Assembly (NCBI GenBank): GCA_050256555.1 | Contig: JBBWWC010000245.1 | Coordinates: 1-23,333, forward strand | DNA from: UBA1146 sp050256555 | GTDB lineage: Bacteria > Planctomycetota > UBA8108 > UBA1146 | Direction of reading: 5' to 3' | DNA: 23,333 bases | In this document: one piece after another, positions 1 to 7,667 of the stretch | Layout: each line of letters starts with the position of its first letter | Position numbering within the stretch: position 1 is the stretch's first letter | Made by a program: the position numbers and the translations under genes | Notes under the pieces: model-generated | What the model was told of the DNA's origin: nothing | Seen by the model: only the letters and a program-made list of their open reading frames with translations | The model's database searches: none

Positions 1-375
1 AGCAGAATATTCTACCGGTATCCCATCAATCTTCTGACGATAGGCAAAAACCATTGCCGATCGGCTTTCCAGCTCGGACTCGTAGATCAATTCTAAATCA
101 CTACTGAAGATTCCGAAAAGAACCGCATGGTCTTCCAGAAATTTCTCAACCGCTTCGAAGTCTGTTCTGCCGTGAGATATGGGGGCGCCGTAGAGGAATG
201 TACGACCCAGTCGATCTCGCTCGACACGAACTGCGGGATGTTGTTCTTGCATCACATCGAGCGAAGAAGAAATCTCCATCTCGTATGGACGTTCCTGCCA
301 TTCTTGACCAAAAAGCGGAAAATTTAAAAACAACAGCAATGCCAAAAATGGCATTCTGCGAGCAAAAGAATTCAA
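1..375 (-). CDS. Secreted metalloprotease pro-region, 5' part only (runs off left edge)
   Basis: The first 125 codons of a minus-strand gene are present and the rest lies outside the window. I chose TTG at 375 as the start: a GGGGAG Shine-Dalgarno sits 9 nt upstream and an in-frame TGA lies at 394-396. The next candidate, ATG at 354, has no ribosome site. Residues 1-23 form a signal peptide (two Arg, then a Leu/Phe-rich core ending LFG before QEW). Residues about 75-125 resemble the FTP pro-domain of thermolysin/fungalysin-type proteases: a helix with FLEDHAVLFGI, then a strand ending YRQKIDGIPVEYSA. The family match is from memory of the motif. The catalytic domain is not in view, so the protease call is inference, helped by the complete metalloprotease gene just upstream on the same strand. 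Confidence 0.62.
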   Translation of the reverse strand, partial: MNSFARRMPFLALLLFLNFPLFGQEWQERPYEMEISSSLDVMQEQHPAVRVERDRLGRTFLYGAPISHGRTDFEAVEKFLEDHAVLFGIFSSDLELIYESELESRSAMVFAYRQKIDGIPVEYSA

Positions 376-524
376 AATATCAGTCTCCCCTGGTCATGAG
401 TGCAATGCAGTGGCGAGCATTGTCATTCACACAATCCAACACGCTTCTATGTAAGTCGCTTTGAGGGGTTTACTTAGCCCCACATTGATTCACATATCGT
501 TCCACACGAGAAACACACGATTCC

Positions 525-572
525 ATCATAAAAGAAGAACTCCTGCACTGCGAGCAATGTATCGGCAGTGCA
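525..572 (-). terminator. Candidate terminator after the 947-aa protease
   Basis: On the minus strand TGCACTGC (565-572) pairs perfectly with GCAGTGCA (544-551) across a 13-nt loop. A T-rich stretch follows about 4 nt later (GTTCTTCTTTTAT). It lies about 50 nt past the protease stop codon. A second short inverted repeat (GGTACC, TTCA loop) sits between the stop and this hairpin. The T run is interrupted, so this may be a weak terminator or a processing signal before the next gene. Confidence 0.42.
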
Positions 573-624
573 AGAGCTCTCCGAGGTACCTTCAGGTACC
601 CAAGGATGGCAAAATACTAGTCCT

Positions 625-3468
625 TCAGGGGCAGATTGTTGCTTGCTCACACCCCAAGGAATCGCTAGTGGGATCCGGACCACAGATGCTAGAACCTCCT
701 GAGCCGCCCTGAAATAACACCTGCAGTAACAAAATCACATCCGCCAGATCTACCTGGCCTCCGTCGTCAAAATCACAAGCATCAGCACAGGAATAACTTG
801 TTGAAGAACCAAATAGAACTTCCAGCATCTGAACTGCATCGCTGATGTCTTGTGAACCATCGACATTACAATCACCCCGGAGGTAATCGTTCTCGACCGG
901 TGGTGGTGGTGGCGGACCTCCCGCACAAGAGATCTGAACGATCTGTAAAAGGTCGATTCCCGCTTCAGTGATGCTGCCAGCACCCAGGTCTCCGGTCCTG
1001 AATCGCAACATCAGGCTAGTGGTGCTCGATTCACCTTCATCAATCCAGAAGGAGTTTTGAAACCAACCCCCGCTCGCCTGACTATCACCGGGACCGACCG
1101 TTTCGACAACAATCCAAGAAACTCCTCCATCGAGGCTTTTCCATATTGTAAGAACATCATCCGGAATCGTGATGGAGGTCGAATTGGAGAACCATCTCCA
1201 GTAAGAAACCCTGTGACGGCCCGTGTCGGACAACGGATACTCGATAGAAGTCAGAGTGGTTTCACCAAAATCAACATCATGGACCCCGGCAGCATCACCC
1301 ACGCTGCCAATTCCGGTGACGTAACAGGACTGATCTCCTCCCGGGCCAGGCACTCCAGCGCTCGCCTGAGCATTCGATCCGACCGGAACACCCCATTCCC
1401 AAATCCCAAAGAGTGCGGCATCCGAAGGATCGGAAGTCGACCAACCAGGATTGGTCGCCAACGACTCCTCCACTACCTGAGCCGAGTCGGTCGCTCCGAT
1501 CGTCGAAAACGGACTCAGCGCTCCTCCTGGTGGTAGCGAAGTGGACAAACCCAGGTCGTCTTCAACTCTCACGTACCAGTCGACCTGGTCGAGACAATCG
1601 ATAACTGGAAAGTTTCCTTCGAGGATTTGCGACCCGACCTGAACCAAAGGAAATGATTGCCATGATCCGGCGGCGTTACGCCAAAACACACTCGAACCAT
1701 CCACCAGTGGAGCGGCAAGAATCTCAGTGTATTGGACCTGAATTATGATTGGGACCCCTGGAGAAACCAGCTCACCAGGCCCCTGAACAAGTTCCAAAGA
1801 CAAGGTGACAAGGTCCGGGCAACTCAACCCCCGAACCCCTGCAGCACTGCAAATCTCATCCCAGTTGGGGGTCCCGTTACCCAGATCACCGTCATCGTCA
1901 TCCGCCATGAGCACTTCGAGAATCATATTGTCATGAATCGGTTGAGAACCCAACCCGCCAACGGTCACAGAAGACCAGTCAACAAACAGATTCCTCAGCA
2001 GTGTTGAGCCAGCAACGGGACCATATTTGTCTCTAATGAGGAATCCAACATCAAACCAGAACCCCCCCAGAGCTTGGCCGCAAAAATGAATCCCACCAGA
2101 ACAAGGTACGACCACATCAGCATTTTCAACATCTCGAACATGCTGACCCGGGCCCGAAAAATCCTGACCGATGATCCCTTCGCCAAGATAAACAATGGCG
2201 AGGGAGTCCCCGTATCCCTCGCCAAATGCGCCTTGAACCAATCCTAAAGAATCAACAATGTGATGCCCAAACTCATGCAGAACAACAGAGGAATATGCGC
2301 TATCAACACACCCACCACCCGGCCTGAGAAACCGCAACATGGACTGGGTTGGATCGTAAAATGCGTTACAGGTCCCAGCCATTCCTGTGGTTGCGTTGAA
2401 GGGGAGCCCCATCGCTGGGAATCCTCCTGGCGAGTCCATGAAGAATCGAAAACCACTTTCGATGTAGTGGAATGCATTGGCTTGCGCCGTCAGACTCGTG
2501 TCATCTGCGGAATTGATCAACAAATCAACCCCACCAGGATCCGCAGCAGCACTGTCGGTGGCATTGGCGACCATAGCACTGGAGACTCCGCCCCAGGTCC
2601 CTCTCAACTCCGCCAATACGGTAAAGTTCGCCCCGGAGCCTCGCTCGAGAAGAAAGCTACCGTCTTCATTACTGTGGGTCGTTGCGGTCCCCCCGGAGAT
2701 CTGAGCTCCTCCAAGTGTAAAGACCTGCCCAGAAACACTACTGCTTTGTGGTTCTGTCCCTGGGGTTCGAACCACACTCACGGTTCCCGGTACGTCAATT
2801 TCACAAACTTGTTCTTCGACCGCCAAGATCCTGCCATTTGTCGCATCTACATCGATTCGCAAACTACTGTGGTGAGCAGGAAGATCAGAAGTACCGTTGA
2901 GCACCCATACCAAAAATGATGTTCCAGCGTCTCCAGCGACAATCTCTAAAAACGGCTCAGCCCAGGTTCGAGATGGGTGATTCCTGGAAACCAGATTCAA
3001 AACATGCTCAACATCCATCACTGCCCCAGAGATCTCGACGAGAGGACTCCACGAGAAGGCTCGATGGCGGACCGAAAAAAGTCCTGAAGCTGAATCCTGA
3101 AAAACAACGGAACGGCCCAGCCCTCCGCGAACTTCGATCCCCTGAATGCTCTGGGTCCATCCGACAAAGGTCCGACCATTTTCGGCTTCTCGAACCCAGG
3201 AAATCTCCATCGTAGCGGCCAATGCTGGCCCCAAATTTTGCTCCAGATCGAGCTGTAAAGCTTCGAAAAGATGATCGGAGACAGGCCCCTCACTTCGAGG
3301 ATCAAAAAGATCCCCGGCAAAAACAAAGGTGGGATTCATGGAAAGAAAGGCCAGCAGGCTCAGCAGCAAAAAACGCCGGTACCAGGACTGGCGATCAAGA
3401 TCACAACAGGAGGAACTCCTGGATCCTGAAGCGTATCGAGTTCTTAGAGAGGCCAGAGAATCGAACAA
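625..3468 (-). CDS. Secreted gluzincin metalloprotease with C-terminal dockerin-like repeats
   Basis: A 947-residue exported zinc protease of the M4/M36 type. Start is TTG at 3468 with AAGGA 7 nt upstream. A hydrophobic stretch (FLLLSLLAFLSM, residues about 33-44) ending FVFAG is the signal peptide, after an unusually long 30-residue lead. Residues about 60-215 look like the inhibitory pro-domain. Residues about 230-290 resemble a carboxypeptidase-regulatory-like beta domain. The zinc site is HEFGH at 398-402, with E417 in GEGYGDS as the likely third ligand; the spacing is shorter than in thermolysin. Beta-rich domains follow, then a proline linker (PPPPPP near 853) and two EF-hand-like dockerin repeats (860-947: GDCNVDGSQDISD and CDFDDGGQVDLAD) ending in a Cys-containing tail. 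Such repeats are common in secreted planctomycete proteins. No cohesin is visible here. Confidence 0.85.
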   Translation of the reverse strand: MFDSLASLRTRYASGSRSSSCCDLDRQSWYRRFLLLSLLAFLSMNPTFVFAGDLFDPRSEGPVSDHLFEALQLDLEQNLGPALAATMEISWVREAENGRTFVGWTQSIQGIEVRGGLGRSVVFQDSASGLFSVRHRAFSWSPLVEISGAVMDVEHVLNLVSRNHPSRTWAEPFLEIVAGDAGTSFLVWVLNGTSDLPAHHSSLRIDVDATNGRILAVEEQVCEIDVPGTVSVVRTPGTEPQSSSVSGQVFTLGGAQISGGTATTHSNEDGSFLLERGSGANFTVLAELRGTWGGVSSAMVANATDSAAADPGGVDLLINSADDTSLTAQANAFHYIESGFRFFMDSPGGFPAMGLPFNATTGMAGTCNAFYDPTQSMLRFLRPGGGCVDSAYSSVVLHEFGHHIVDSLGLVQGAFGEGYGDSLAIVYLGEGIIGQDFSGPGQHVRDVENADVVVPCSGGIHFCGQALGGFWFDVGFLIRDKYGPVAGSTLLRNLFVDWSSVTVGGLGSQPIHDNMILEVLMADDDDGDLGNGTPNWDEICSAAGVRGLSCPDLVTLSLELVQGPGELVSPGVPIIIQVQYTEILAAPLVDGSSVFWRNAAGSWQSFPLVQVGSQILEGNFPVIDCLDQVDWYVRVEDDLGLSTSLPPGGALSPFSTIGATDSAQVVEESLATNPGWSTSDPSDAALFGIWEWGVPVGSNAQASAGVPGPGGDQSCYVTGIGSVGDAAGVHDVDFGETTLTSIEYPLSDTGRHRVSYWRWFSNSTSITIPDDVLTIWKSLDGGVSWIVVETVGPGDSQASGGWFQNSFWIDEGESSTTSLMLRFRTGDLGAGSITEAGIDLLQIVQISCAGGPPPPPPVENDYLRGDCNVDGSQDISDAVQMLEVLFGSSTSYSCADACDFDDGGQVDLADVILLLQVLFQGGSGGSSICGPDPTSDSLGCEQATICP

Positions 3469-3511
3469 GTGCCATTCCTTAATAAAAAACCTACCACCTG
3501 ATATACAGACA

Positions 3512-3562
3512 GCTTGAAATATCGAGTCATATCGAGGCTTGAAAATAAAGCGCTATGCGCTT
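3512..3562. promoter_or_regulatory. Nested direct repeats plus GC palindrome upstream of the protease
   Basis: Two 8-mers GCTTGAAA (3512-3519, 3537-3544) enclose two 7-mers TATCGAG (3520-3526, 3530-3536), giving the order A-B-TCA-B-A. Four nt further on, AAGCGC (3548-3553) and GCGCTT (3557-3562) form a 6-bp inverted repeat with a TAT loop. The block begins 44 nt upstream of the protease start codon. It could be an operator or activator site. No promoter hexamers could be assigned with confidence. Confidence 0.35.
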
Positions 3563-3676
3563 CCCAAGACCTGTCTATTTATCCGATTTCAAACCAAAAC
3601 GAGACTGACGATCAACACGATGTCATAGATGCGTCATCCCTGCCTGGAAGTCTTAAATTCACAACTGCTAAGCAAT

Positions 3677-3829
3677 CTCAATGGCCGATAACCCAGACTA
3701 AACGAAGGAAACAAGCGTGTCAAACACGGCATATGGACCAAAATACCCATACGGACCAGACCTGCCATACCGGTCTTATTGATCATACCTGACCCATCTG
3801 ACCCATCTGACCCATCTGACTTACCTGAC
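3677..3829 (-). repeat. Degenerate tandem array with 9-nt period (about 17 units)
   Basis: Read on the minus strand, the stretch divides into 17 consecutive 9-mers that all begin with G. The 3829 end is nearly perfect: GTCAGGTAA, three copies of GTCAGATGG, then GTCAGGTAT. Units then drift: GATCAATAA, GACCGGTAT, GGCAGGTCT, GGTCCGTAT, GGGTATTTT, GGTCCATAT. The five units nearest 3677 keep little beyond the leading G, so the clear core is 3722-3829. The phase breaks on both sides. There are no spacers. Within it CGTGT-CAA-ACACG (3716-3728) can form a small hairpin. The array lies between the DUF423 gene and the protease. The 3469-3676 remainder of this gap holds the nested repeats but no convincing gene. 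Confidence 0.7.
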
Positions 3830-3849
3830 ATTTGCACGAAAAAGGGGAC

Positions 3850-4224
3850 TCAAGGGGTTTGTCTTGTTTTGAGGCAAGCGAGCCAGAGCCAGGCGGCGAT
3901 CAATCCGAAACCGCCGATCGGAGCCACGGCCCCCAGGACACCGGGAGCCCCCAGAGCGAGGGCGAAAACACTGCCGCAGAAGATCACGGTGGAAATCAAC
4001 ATCAAGGTTCCCGGTCCCGGGTAGCCCGTTCCGCAAATCCATAATCCGATCGCATGCCAGAAGAGAATCCTGGCCGCTACTTCCCACTGATGTAGTCGAG
4101 AAGGATCAAGAGATTCCGCCAGTAAATGCGCTCCTGCAGCAGCGCAAGCAACAGCGATGGCTGCCAGTAGAAAACCAAGACGTTGAAGTGCTGACCCGCT
4201 CAACAAGATCACTTCCCCCATCAT
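3850..4224 (-). CDS. DUF423 family small integral membrane protein
   Basis: About 124 residues, the usual size for DUF423 (E. coli YgdD family, function unknown). Family features seen: a first membrane helix leading into CAAAGAHLL, a conserved pattern with H near the end of helix 2 (FWHAIGLW), then LMLISTVIFCGSVFALAL and the PIGGFGLIAAWLWLA signature in the last helix. Four membrane segments are apparent. The start is uncertain: ATG at 4224 or 4221 gives the family length, while an ATG at 4293 would add 23 polar residues overlapping the upstream methyltransferase. Only a weak GAAGTGG precedes 4224. It lies 19 nt after the methyltransferase stop, so it is probably the last gene of that operon. 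A functional link to the methyltransferases is not evident. Confidence 0.83.
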   Translation of the reverse strand: MMGEVILLSGSALQRLGFLLAAIAVACAAAGAHLLAESLDPSRLHQWEVAARILFWHAIGLWICGTGYPGPGTLMLISTVIFCGSVFALALGAPGVLGAVAPIGGFGLIAAWLWLACLKTRQTP

Positions 4225-4243
4225 CACTACACCACTTCGACAG

Positions 4244-5476
4244 CTACCTGGTCGACACTCTTTCGATGGCAAAGAGCCATTCATGAACTTCATCTTCTGA
4301 GCGACCTTCCGCAGGCCGGAAATTTCTCAGCGAACCCGTTCGAGAAACTCGACCCTCTCGATCACTGCGGAACCTACGATAAGGTATCTCATGAAGAATA
4401 TTATCGCATGATTCATTGCGAACAAAATCTTCGGGAGAATCGAACTCGAGAGGACTGGTCGAAAACTTCGACCAGTGTTCCAACATCTGCTCGATTTCAT
4501 CCCGTGTCAGAATTCCTTCTTCGCTATAGGAAAGAACAATTCCCTGCGCATTCGCTCGTGAAATGATACTTGCCATGGCGTCTCGACATTCCGTACCGCG
4601 CCTGCTGCAAAGTGGTGAGGCCACATCTTTCCAGGGCAACAAACCTGTTTTCCCATACAACTGTGGTTCTATTTCATCATCGTGATCTTCCAGTGGTAAC
4701 AAGGAGATCACCTCGGGGAGATGATAGTTCGCTGCGTACTGTCGCTGATTATAAGGTGGATCAAGATAGAGAAGATCGCACTCCATCGTCTCGATGAGTT
4801 CCTGGGCATCGAGACGATGAGCTTGCCCGAGTGGCCCTTGAACCAGGGCAGGAGTTCTCAACCTCAGCGGATTACGCGCATTTTTCTGCCAGGTTTTGAG
4901 ATAAGCACCGTAAGTTCCCGAAATATTGGCCACACGATCCGCAGCATCGATGATGGATGTGATCAATACCCACATCTCCGCTTCCTCGATCAATTGCTCT
5001 TTTCGCCAGCCTCTAATCGCCTCGATCATCGCATCCAGGCGCCGCGCATTATCCGGCATCAAATAACCACGCGCCGCTGCACCTTCAGGCGAAAACTGGC
5101 GATAGAGGATTCCATCTCGTACGGGGAGCTCTTCCTCGAGGAACCGGATGAGGCGGAGAAATGGTTCCCATGCAGCGGGATCTTCGGGTTCTGCATTATG
5201 GATCCGGTCGGCCCCGAGCGGCTCCAGCCCTTCCCATAAATTCTTGAGCCCTGCAAAGGAAGGAGGGCCTGGACATTCAAGATAGACCTTCTGGAAGGCT
5301 AATGAGCAATGCATCAAGTCCGTGGAAATCACCTCGTAGCCGCGTGATCGGAAGAAACGACCTACAGTTCCGCTACCACCAAAGAGATCACAGACAGTAC
5401 CACCAGAAAAACCCGCACGCTCCGCTGCGAGTAAGATCTCATCCAGAAGCTGGATCTTGTTCCCAAGCCAACGCAA
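4244..5476 (-). CDS. D12-class adenine-N6 DNA methyltransferase (second of pair)
   Basis: A 410-residue SAM-dependent enzyme expected to methylate adenine N6 in a specific DNA sequence. Order of motifs is that of the D12 (Dam/FokI-methylase-like) class: RWLGNKIQLLDEI at residues 2-14 (motif X), CDLFGGSGTVGRFF at 29-42 (SAM-binding motif I), and catalytic DPPY at 239-242 in LYLDPPYNQRQYAANYH. A later LSYSEEG segment is also shared with the neighbouring enzyme. Start is TTG at 5476 with GAGG 7 nt upstream; the Shine-Dalgarno lies in the last codons of the upstream methyltransferase and only 2 nt separate its TAA from this TTG. The recognition domain between motif I and DPPY gives no specificity by eye. 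No restriction endonuclease is next to it. Confidence 0.88.
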   Translation of the reverse strand: MRWLGNKIQLLDEILLAAERAGFSGGTVCDLFGGSGTVGRFFRSRGYEVISTDLMHCSLAFQKVYLECPGPPSFAGLKNLWEGLEPLGADRIHNAEPEDPAAWEPFLRLIRFLEEELPVRDGILYRQFSPEGAAARGYLMPDNARRLDAMIEAIRGWRKEQLIEEAEMWVLITSIIDAADRVANISGTYGAYLKTWQKNARNPLRLRTPALVQGPLGQAHRLDAQELIETMECDLLYLDPPYNQRQYAANYHLPEVISLLPLEDHDDEIEPQLYGKTGLLPWKDVASPLCSRRGTECRDAMASIISRANAQGIVLSYSEEGILTRDEIEQMLEHWSKFSTSPLEFDSPEDFVRNESCDNILHEIPYRRFRSDREGRVSRTGSLRNFRPAEGRSEDEVHEWLFAIERVSTR

Positions 5477-5478
5477 CT

Positions 5479-6870
5479 TTAATCCTCACAAAGAAGTAAA
5501 AGTTCACGTACTGGACGATTCGAATCACCCTGTCCGGAATGCATCAGTTTTTGCTCACGGATCTCAACATTACCGTAAGTCTCCAGGATCAGCTGCCTCA
5601 TCTTCCCGGCAGGTTGTTCTTCACCCTGATCATGCCAGCGCCGCGTCAAAAGACCCGTATCTGTCGAATAAGAGATCAACAGCTTTGCCCCACGTTCATG
5701 ACAGGATGTAACAACCCGTCGAAAAGCATCTTCAACTCGGCTACCGCTGCAGAAATCTGAACGGAATCTATTCGCCTGCACAGGATATCGCCCTCTCGTC
5801 AACTCACCCCCACGGCGCTCCAGTTCGGGGTAATCGTAAGACACAAGGGTTTCCAGAACATGATAGAAGCGTGAATAATTGTCGGCCGTGTAGGGGGGGT
5901 CCAGGTATACAAGATCGACCTGCTCTTCATCCAGCGGACTACCTTTCGCCAGAAGATCATGTACGTCACTGCAAAAAACCCGATTACCTTCATGTCGAGG
6001 GAGCGATCCCCATTCTCGACGAATCGAATCGAGAGAAAACTCAAACTGCTCATCAATATCCAGACTTCTACGCCGTGCAACGGCAACCAGCTCGGTATTC
6101 TTTTCAATTGATCTGGGCTGGGCAAAATGACTGGTTCCTGAAGTACTGATGGATGCTGCGTGAACCAGGGCCGCCAGATACAGATTTTGTTTCTGGATCT
6201 GGAAGGGATCAGTCGCAGGAATCTCAGCGATGGCTCTTCTCAGCGAATCTAGTTTCATCGCCTGACGAAGGCCGAAATAAACATGGGCCCAGTAGGAAGT
6301 ACAGAGAATCGCCGGCGTCGCCGCTGGCTGCTCACGTCGAGCTTTTAAGATGTCGAACATCTCCGAAGACAGCGGCTCATGCGCTGAAGATGCATCGGTT
6401 TCAACTGCAGGACTGAATGGAACAGGTGCCTGTGCGACCAGTGCTCGATAACGGTCAAAGATTTGCGAATTCGAATCATTACTGGCACCATCGGCGATGA
6501 TCTGCTCCAGCAAGAAAGTCTCTTGCTCAAGTGCTTCTGGCACCAGGTCCTCAAGGGCTCGCAGATTTTCAGCACAAACCACTGCGAGATCTTCCTCCGG
6601 ATCCAGAAAATCGAGTGCCTGTGGCCAGCCAGGACCACCTTCCAGATACGCCCGCGCCACAGTGGCTGAAAATTCCTGAACGTCATTGGCCAAAATTTGG
6701 TAGTTGGGAGCAAACCAACGAGAGACTGCCGATGTTCCGGCGCATGCATCGAGTAACGTGGCTCCCGGTTCGATGAGATCCTGTACCGCACCGTTGAGAA
6801 ACTCTTCACACAATCGAGTCTTGGCCCCCATGTACCAGAAGGTTCTCAATTCAGTTGCAGAGCGAGTCAT
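5479..6870 (-). CDS. D12-class adenine-N6 DNA methyltransferase (first of pair)
   Basis: A 463-residue relative, not a duplicate, of the next gene. Motif X is FWYMGAKTRLCEEF (residues 11-24). Motif I is the unusual LLDACAGTSAVSRWF (39-53) rather than the classical FxGxG. The catalytic motif is DPPY at 324-327 within VYLDPPYTADNYSRFYH. A C-terminal LLISYSTDTGLL parallels LSYSEEG in the partner. A 39-residue N-terminal extension in the open frame is unlikely: ATG at 6870 has GGGAG 6 nt upstream and overlaps the TGA of the preceding gene as ATGA, so translation is probably coupled. The long segment between motif I and DPPY (about 270 residues) would hold the target-recognition region. It may methylate one strand of an asymmetric site while its partner handles the other; that is inference. 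Confidence 0.86.
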   Translation of the reverse strand: MTRSATELRTFWYMGAKTRLCEEFLNGAVQDLIEPGATLLDACAGTSAVSRWFAPNYQILANDVQEFSATVARAYLEGGPGWPQALDFLDPEEDLAVVCAENLRALEDLVPEALEQETFLLEQIIADGASNDSNSQIFDRYRALVAQAPVPFSPAVETDASSAHEPLSSEMFDILKARREQPAATPAILCTSYWAHVYFGLRQAMKLDSLRRAIAEIPATDPFQIQKQNLYLAALVHAASISTSGTSHFAQPRSIEKNTELVAVARRRSLDIDEQFEFSLDSIRREWGSLPRHEGNRVFCSDVHDLLAKGSPLDEEQVDLVYLDPPYTADNYSRFYHVLETLVSYDYPELERRGGELTRGRYPVQANRFRSDFCSGSRVEDAFRRVVTSCHERGAKLLISYSTDTGLLTRRWHDQGEEQPAGKMRQLILETYGNVEIREQKLMHSGQGDSNRPVRELLLLCED

Positions 6871-7397
6871 CCGATACTCCCAACCCGTTCCAGGGTTTCC
6901 CGCAGACTGGCAAGCCAGTCCCTTTGTATCCTTGCACAACGAGAGGCCCGACGACCTCCGCCAAAAATAGCAGACCAACCTTGCCAATGGGTTGTAAACT
7001 CAACTAGCGAACCCGATCCATCTTCGATGATTGCGAGCCGCGCCTCACTCCGAAAGGGGCCGAACCCCGCTCGCCAGCAAACCCTTCTGGCCAGTAAACC
7101 ATGGGCAAGATTTTCCTGCTCCGCTGTCGAAGACACAGGGAAATCTGCTTCTTGCGAGTGATCAACCCCATCTTTGTCGACGCAAAGTACTTCTCCACCA
7201 AAAAGTGGCGCAGCAGCCTCGAAATCCCAACTCAGTCCGAATCGCGCTCCGACTTGCCATTCTGTTCCACGCAACCAACGGGCCGATCGTAATCCAGCGC
7301 ACCAAACGGGCCACTCCTCGATTTGTGAGGAGTGATACCAGATCGTCTCGGGGTCAACATTAAACCAGGCCGTTTCGCGAACCGTCAGGATTCTCAC
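6867..7397 (-). CDS. SRPBCC (START-like) fold protein
   Basis: A 176-residue protein whose N-terminus matches the pattern of polyketide-cyclase/START-like proteins: a first strand (ILTVRETAWFNVDPETIW), a helix, then PVWCAGLRSARWL and a strand with GARFGLSWDF, and a long amphipathic C-terminal helix (CARIQRDWLASLRETLERV). SRPBCC proteins bind hydrophobic ligands in a deep pocket; the ligand cannot be read here. GTG at 7397 is the first possible start because an in-frame TGA lies just upstream; GGAGGG is 11 nt before it. Its TGA overlaps the ATG of the first methyltransferase, making it the leading gene of that operon. The leader contains CCTGAA/TTCAGG (7422-7441 on the plus strand) able to form a 6-bp hairpin. 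No signal peptide. Confidence 0.62.
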   Translation of the reverse strand: MRILTVRETAWFNVDPETIWYHSSQIEEWPVWCAGLRSARWLRGTEWQVGARFGLSWDFEAAAPLFGGEVLCVDKDGVDHSQEADFPVSSTAEQENLAHGLLARRVCWRAGFGPFRSEARLAIIEDGSGSLVEFTTHWQGWSAIFGGGRRASRCARIQRDWLASLRETLERVGSIG

Positions 7398-7519
7398 GGT
7401 TTGTCACGCCCTCCATGAACTCCTGAAAAAAGATCTTCAGGATCTCCTCGATCCGATCGCAGTGTCGGGCATTCTGAGACGGTGATCTGGAGTGGTCAAG
7501 ACAGCCACGCCCAGATCGG

Positions 7520-7548
7520 ATGACAAGAGCACTTTACTCTGTCACAAT
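7520..7548 (+). promoter_or_regulatory. Candidate sigma-70-type promoter for the DUF6941-type gene
   Basis: ATGACA (7520-7525) and CACAAT (7543-7548) match TTGACA and TATAAT at 5 and 4 of 6 positions with an ideal 17-nt spacer. Initiation near 7555 would begin the transcript almost exactly at the hairpin starting at 7559. Read by eye only. Confidence 0.35.
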
Positions 7549-7558
7549 GGACGATTGA

Positions 7559-7619
7559 GTCATTTCTTGTTTCCGGCCCGATGGCTGGAAGAAATGACGG
7601 CTCCAGGGATCGGAATCCC
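7559..7619 (+). promoter_or_regulatory. Structured 5' leader: long bulged hairpin plus second small hairpin
   Basis: GTCATTTCTT (7559-7568) pairs with AAGAAATGAC (7589-7598); after a 4-nt GTTT bulge, CCGGCC (7573-7578) pairs with GGCTGG (7583-7588, one G-U) and closes a CGAT tetraloop, giving 16 base pairs in all. Then GGGAT (7606-7610) pairs with ATCCC (7615-7619) around CGGA. No T run follows, so it is not an ordinary terminator. It sits about 50 nt before the TTG start of the DUF6941-type gene and may stabilise the mRNA or bind a regulator. Confidence 0.45.
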
Positions 7620-7667
7620 GGGGCTGTGCAACTGTACTTCACTGGACGGACCTGGATAGGTGTTTCC

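Noticed and set aside
2260..2919. 219-codon plus-strand frame
   Set aside because: Antisense to the catalytic region of the metalloprotease, whose own frame has clear motifs; the antisense product shows no recognisable composition or domain.
3677..3829. CRISPR-like array
   Set aside because: Units are 9 nt with no spacers, and no cas gene is nearby.
3634..3837. Minus-strand 67-codon frame with repeated SDG residues
   Set aside because: It is a translation of the 9-nt repeat array, has no ribosome site, and the frame survives only because the period is a multiple of three.
3850..7397. Complete restriction-modification system
   Set aside because: No endonuclease-like motif in the SRPBCC or DUF423 proteins and no other gene in the operon.
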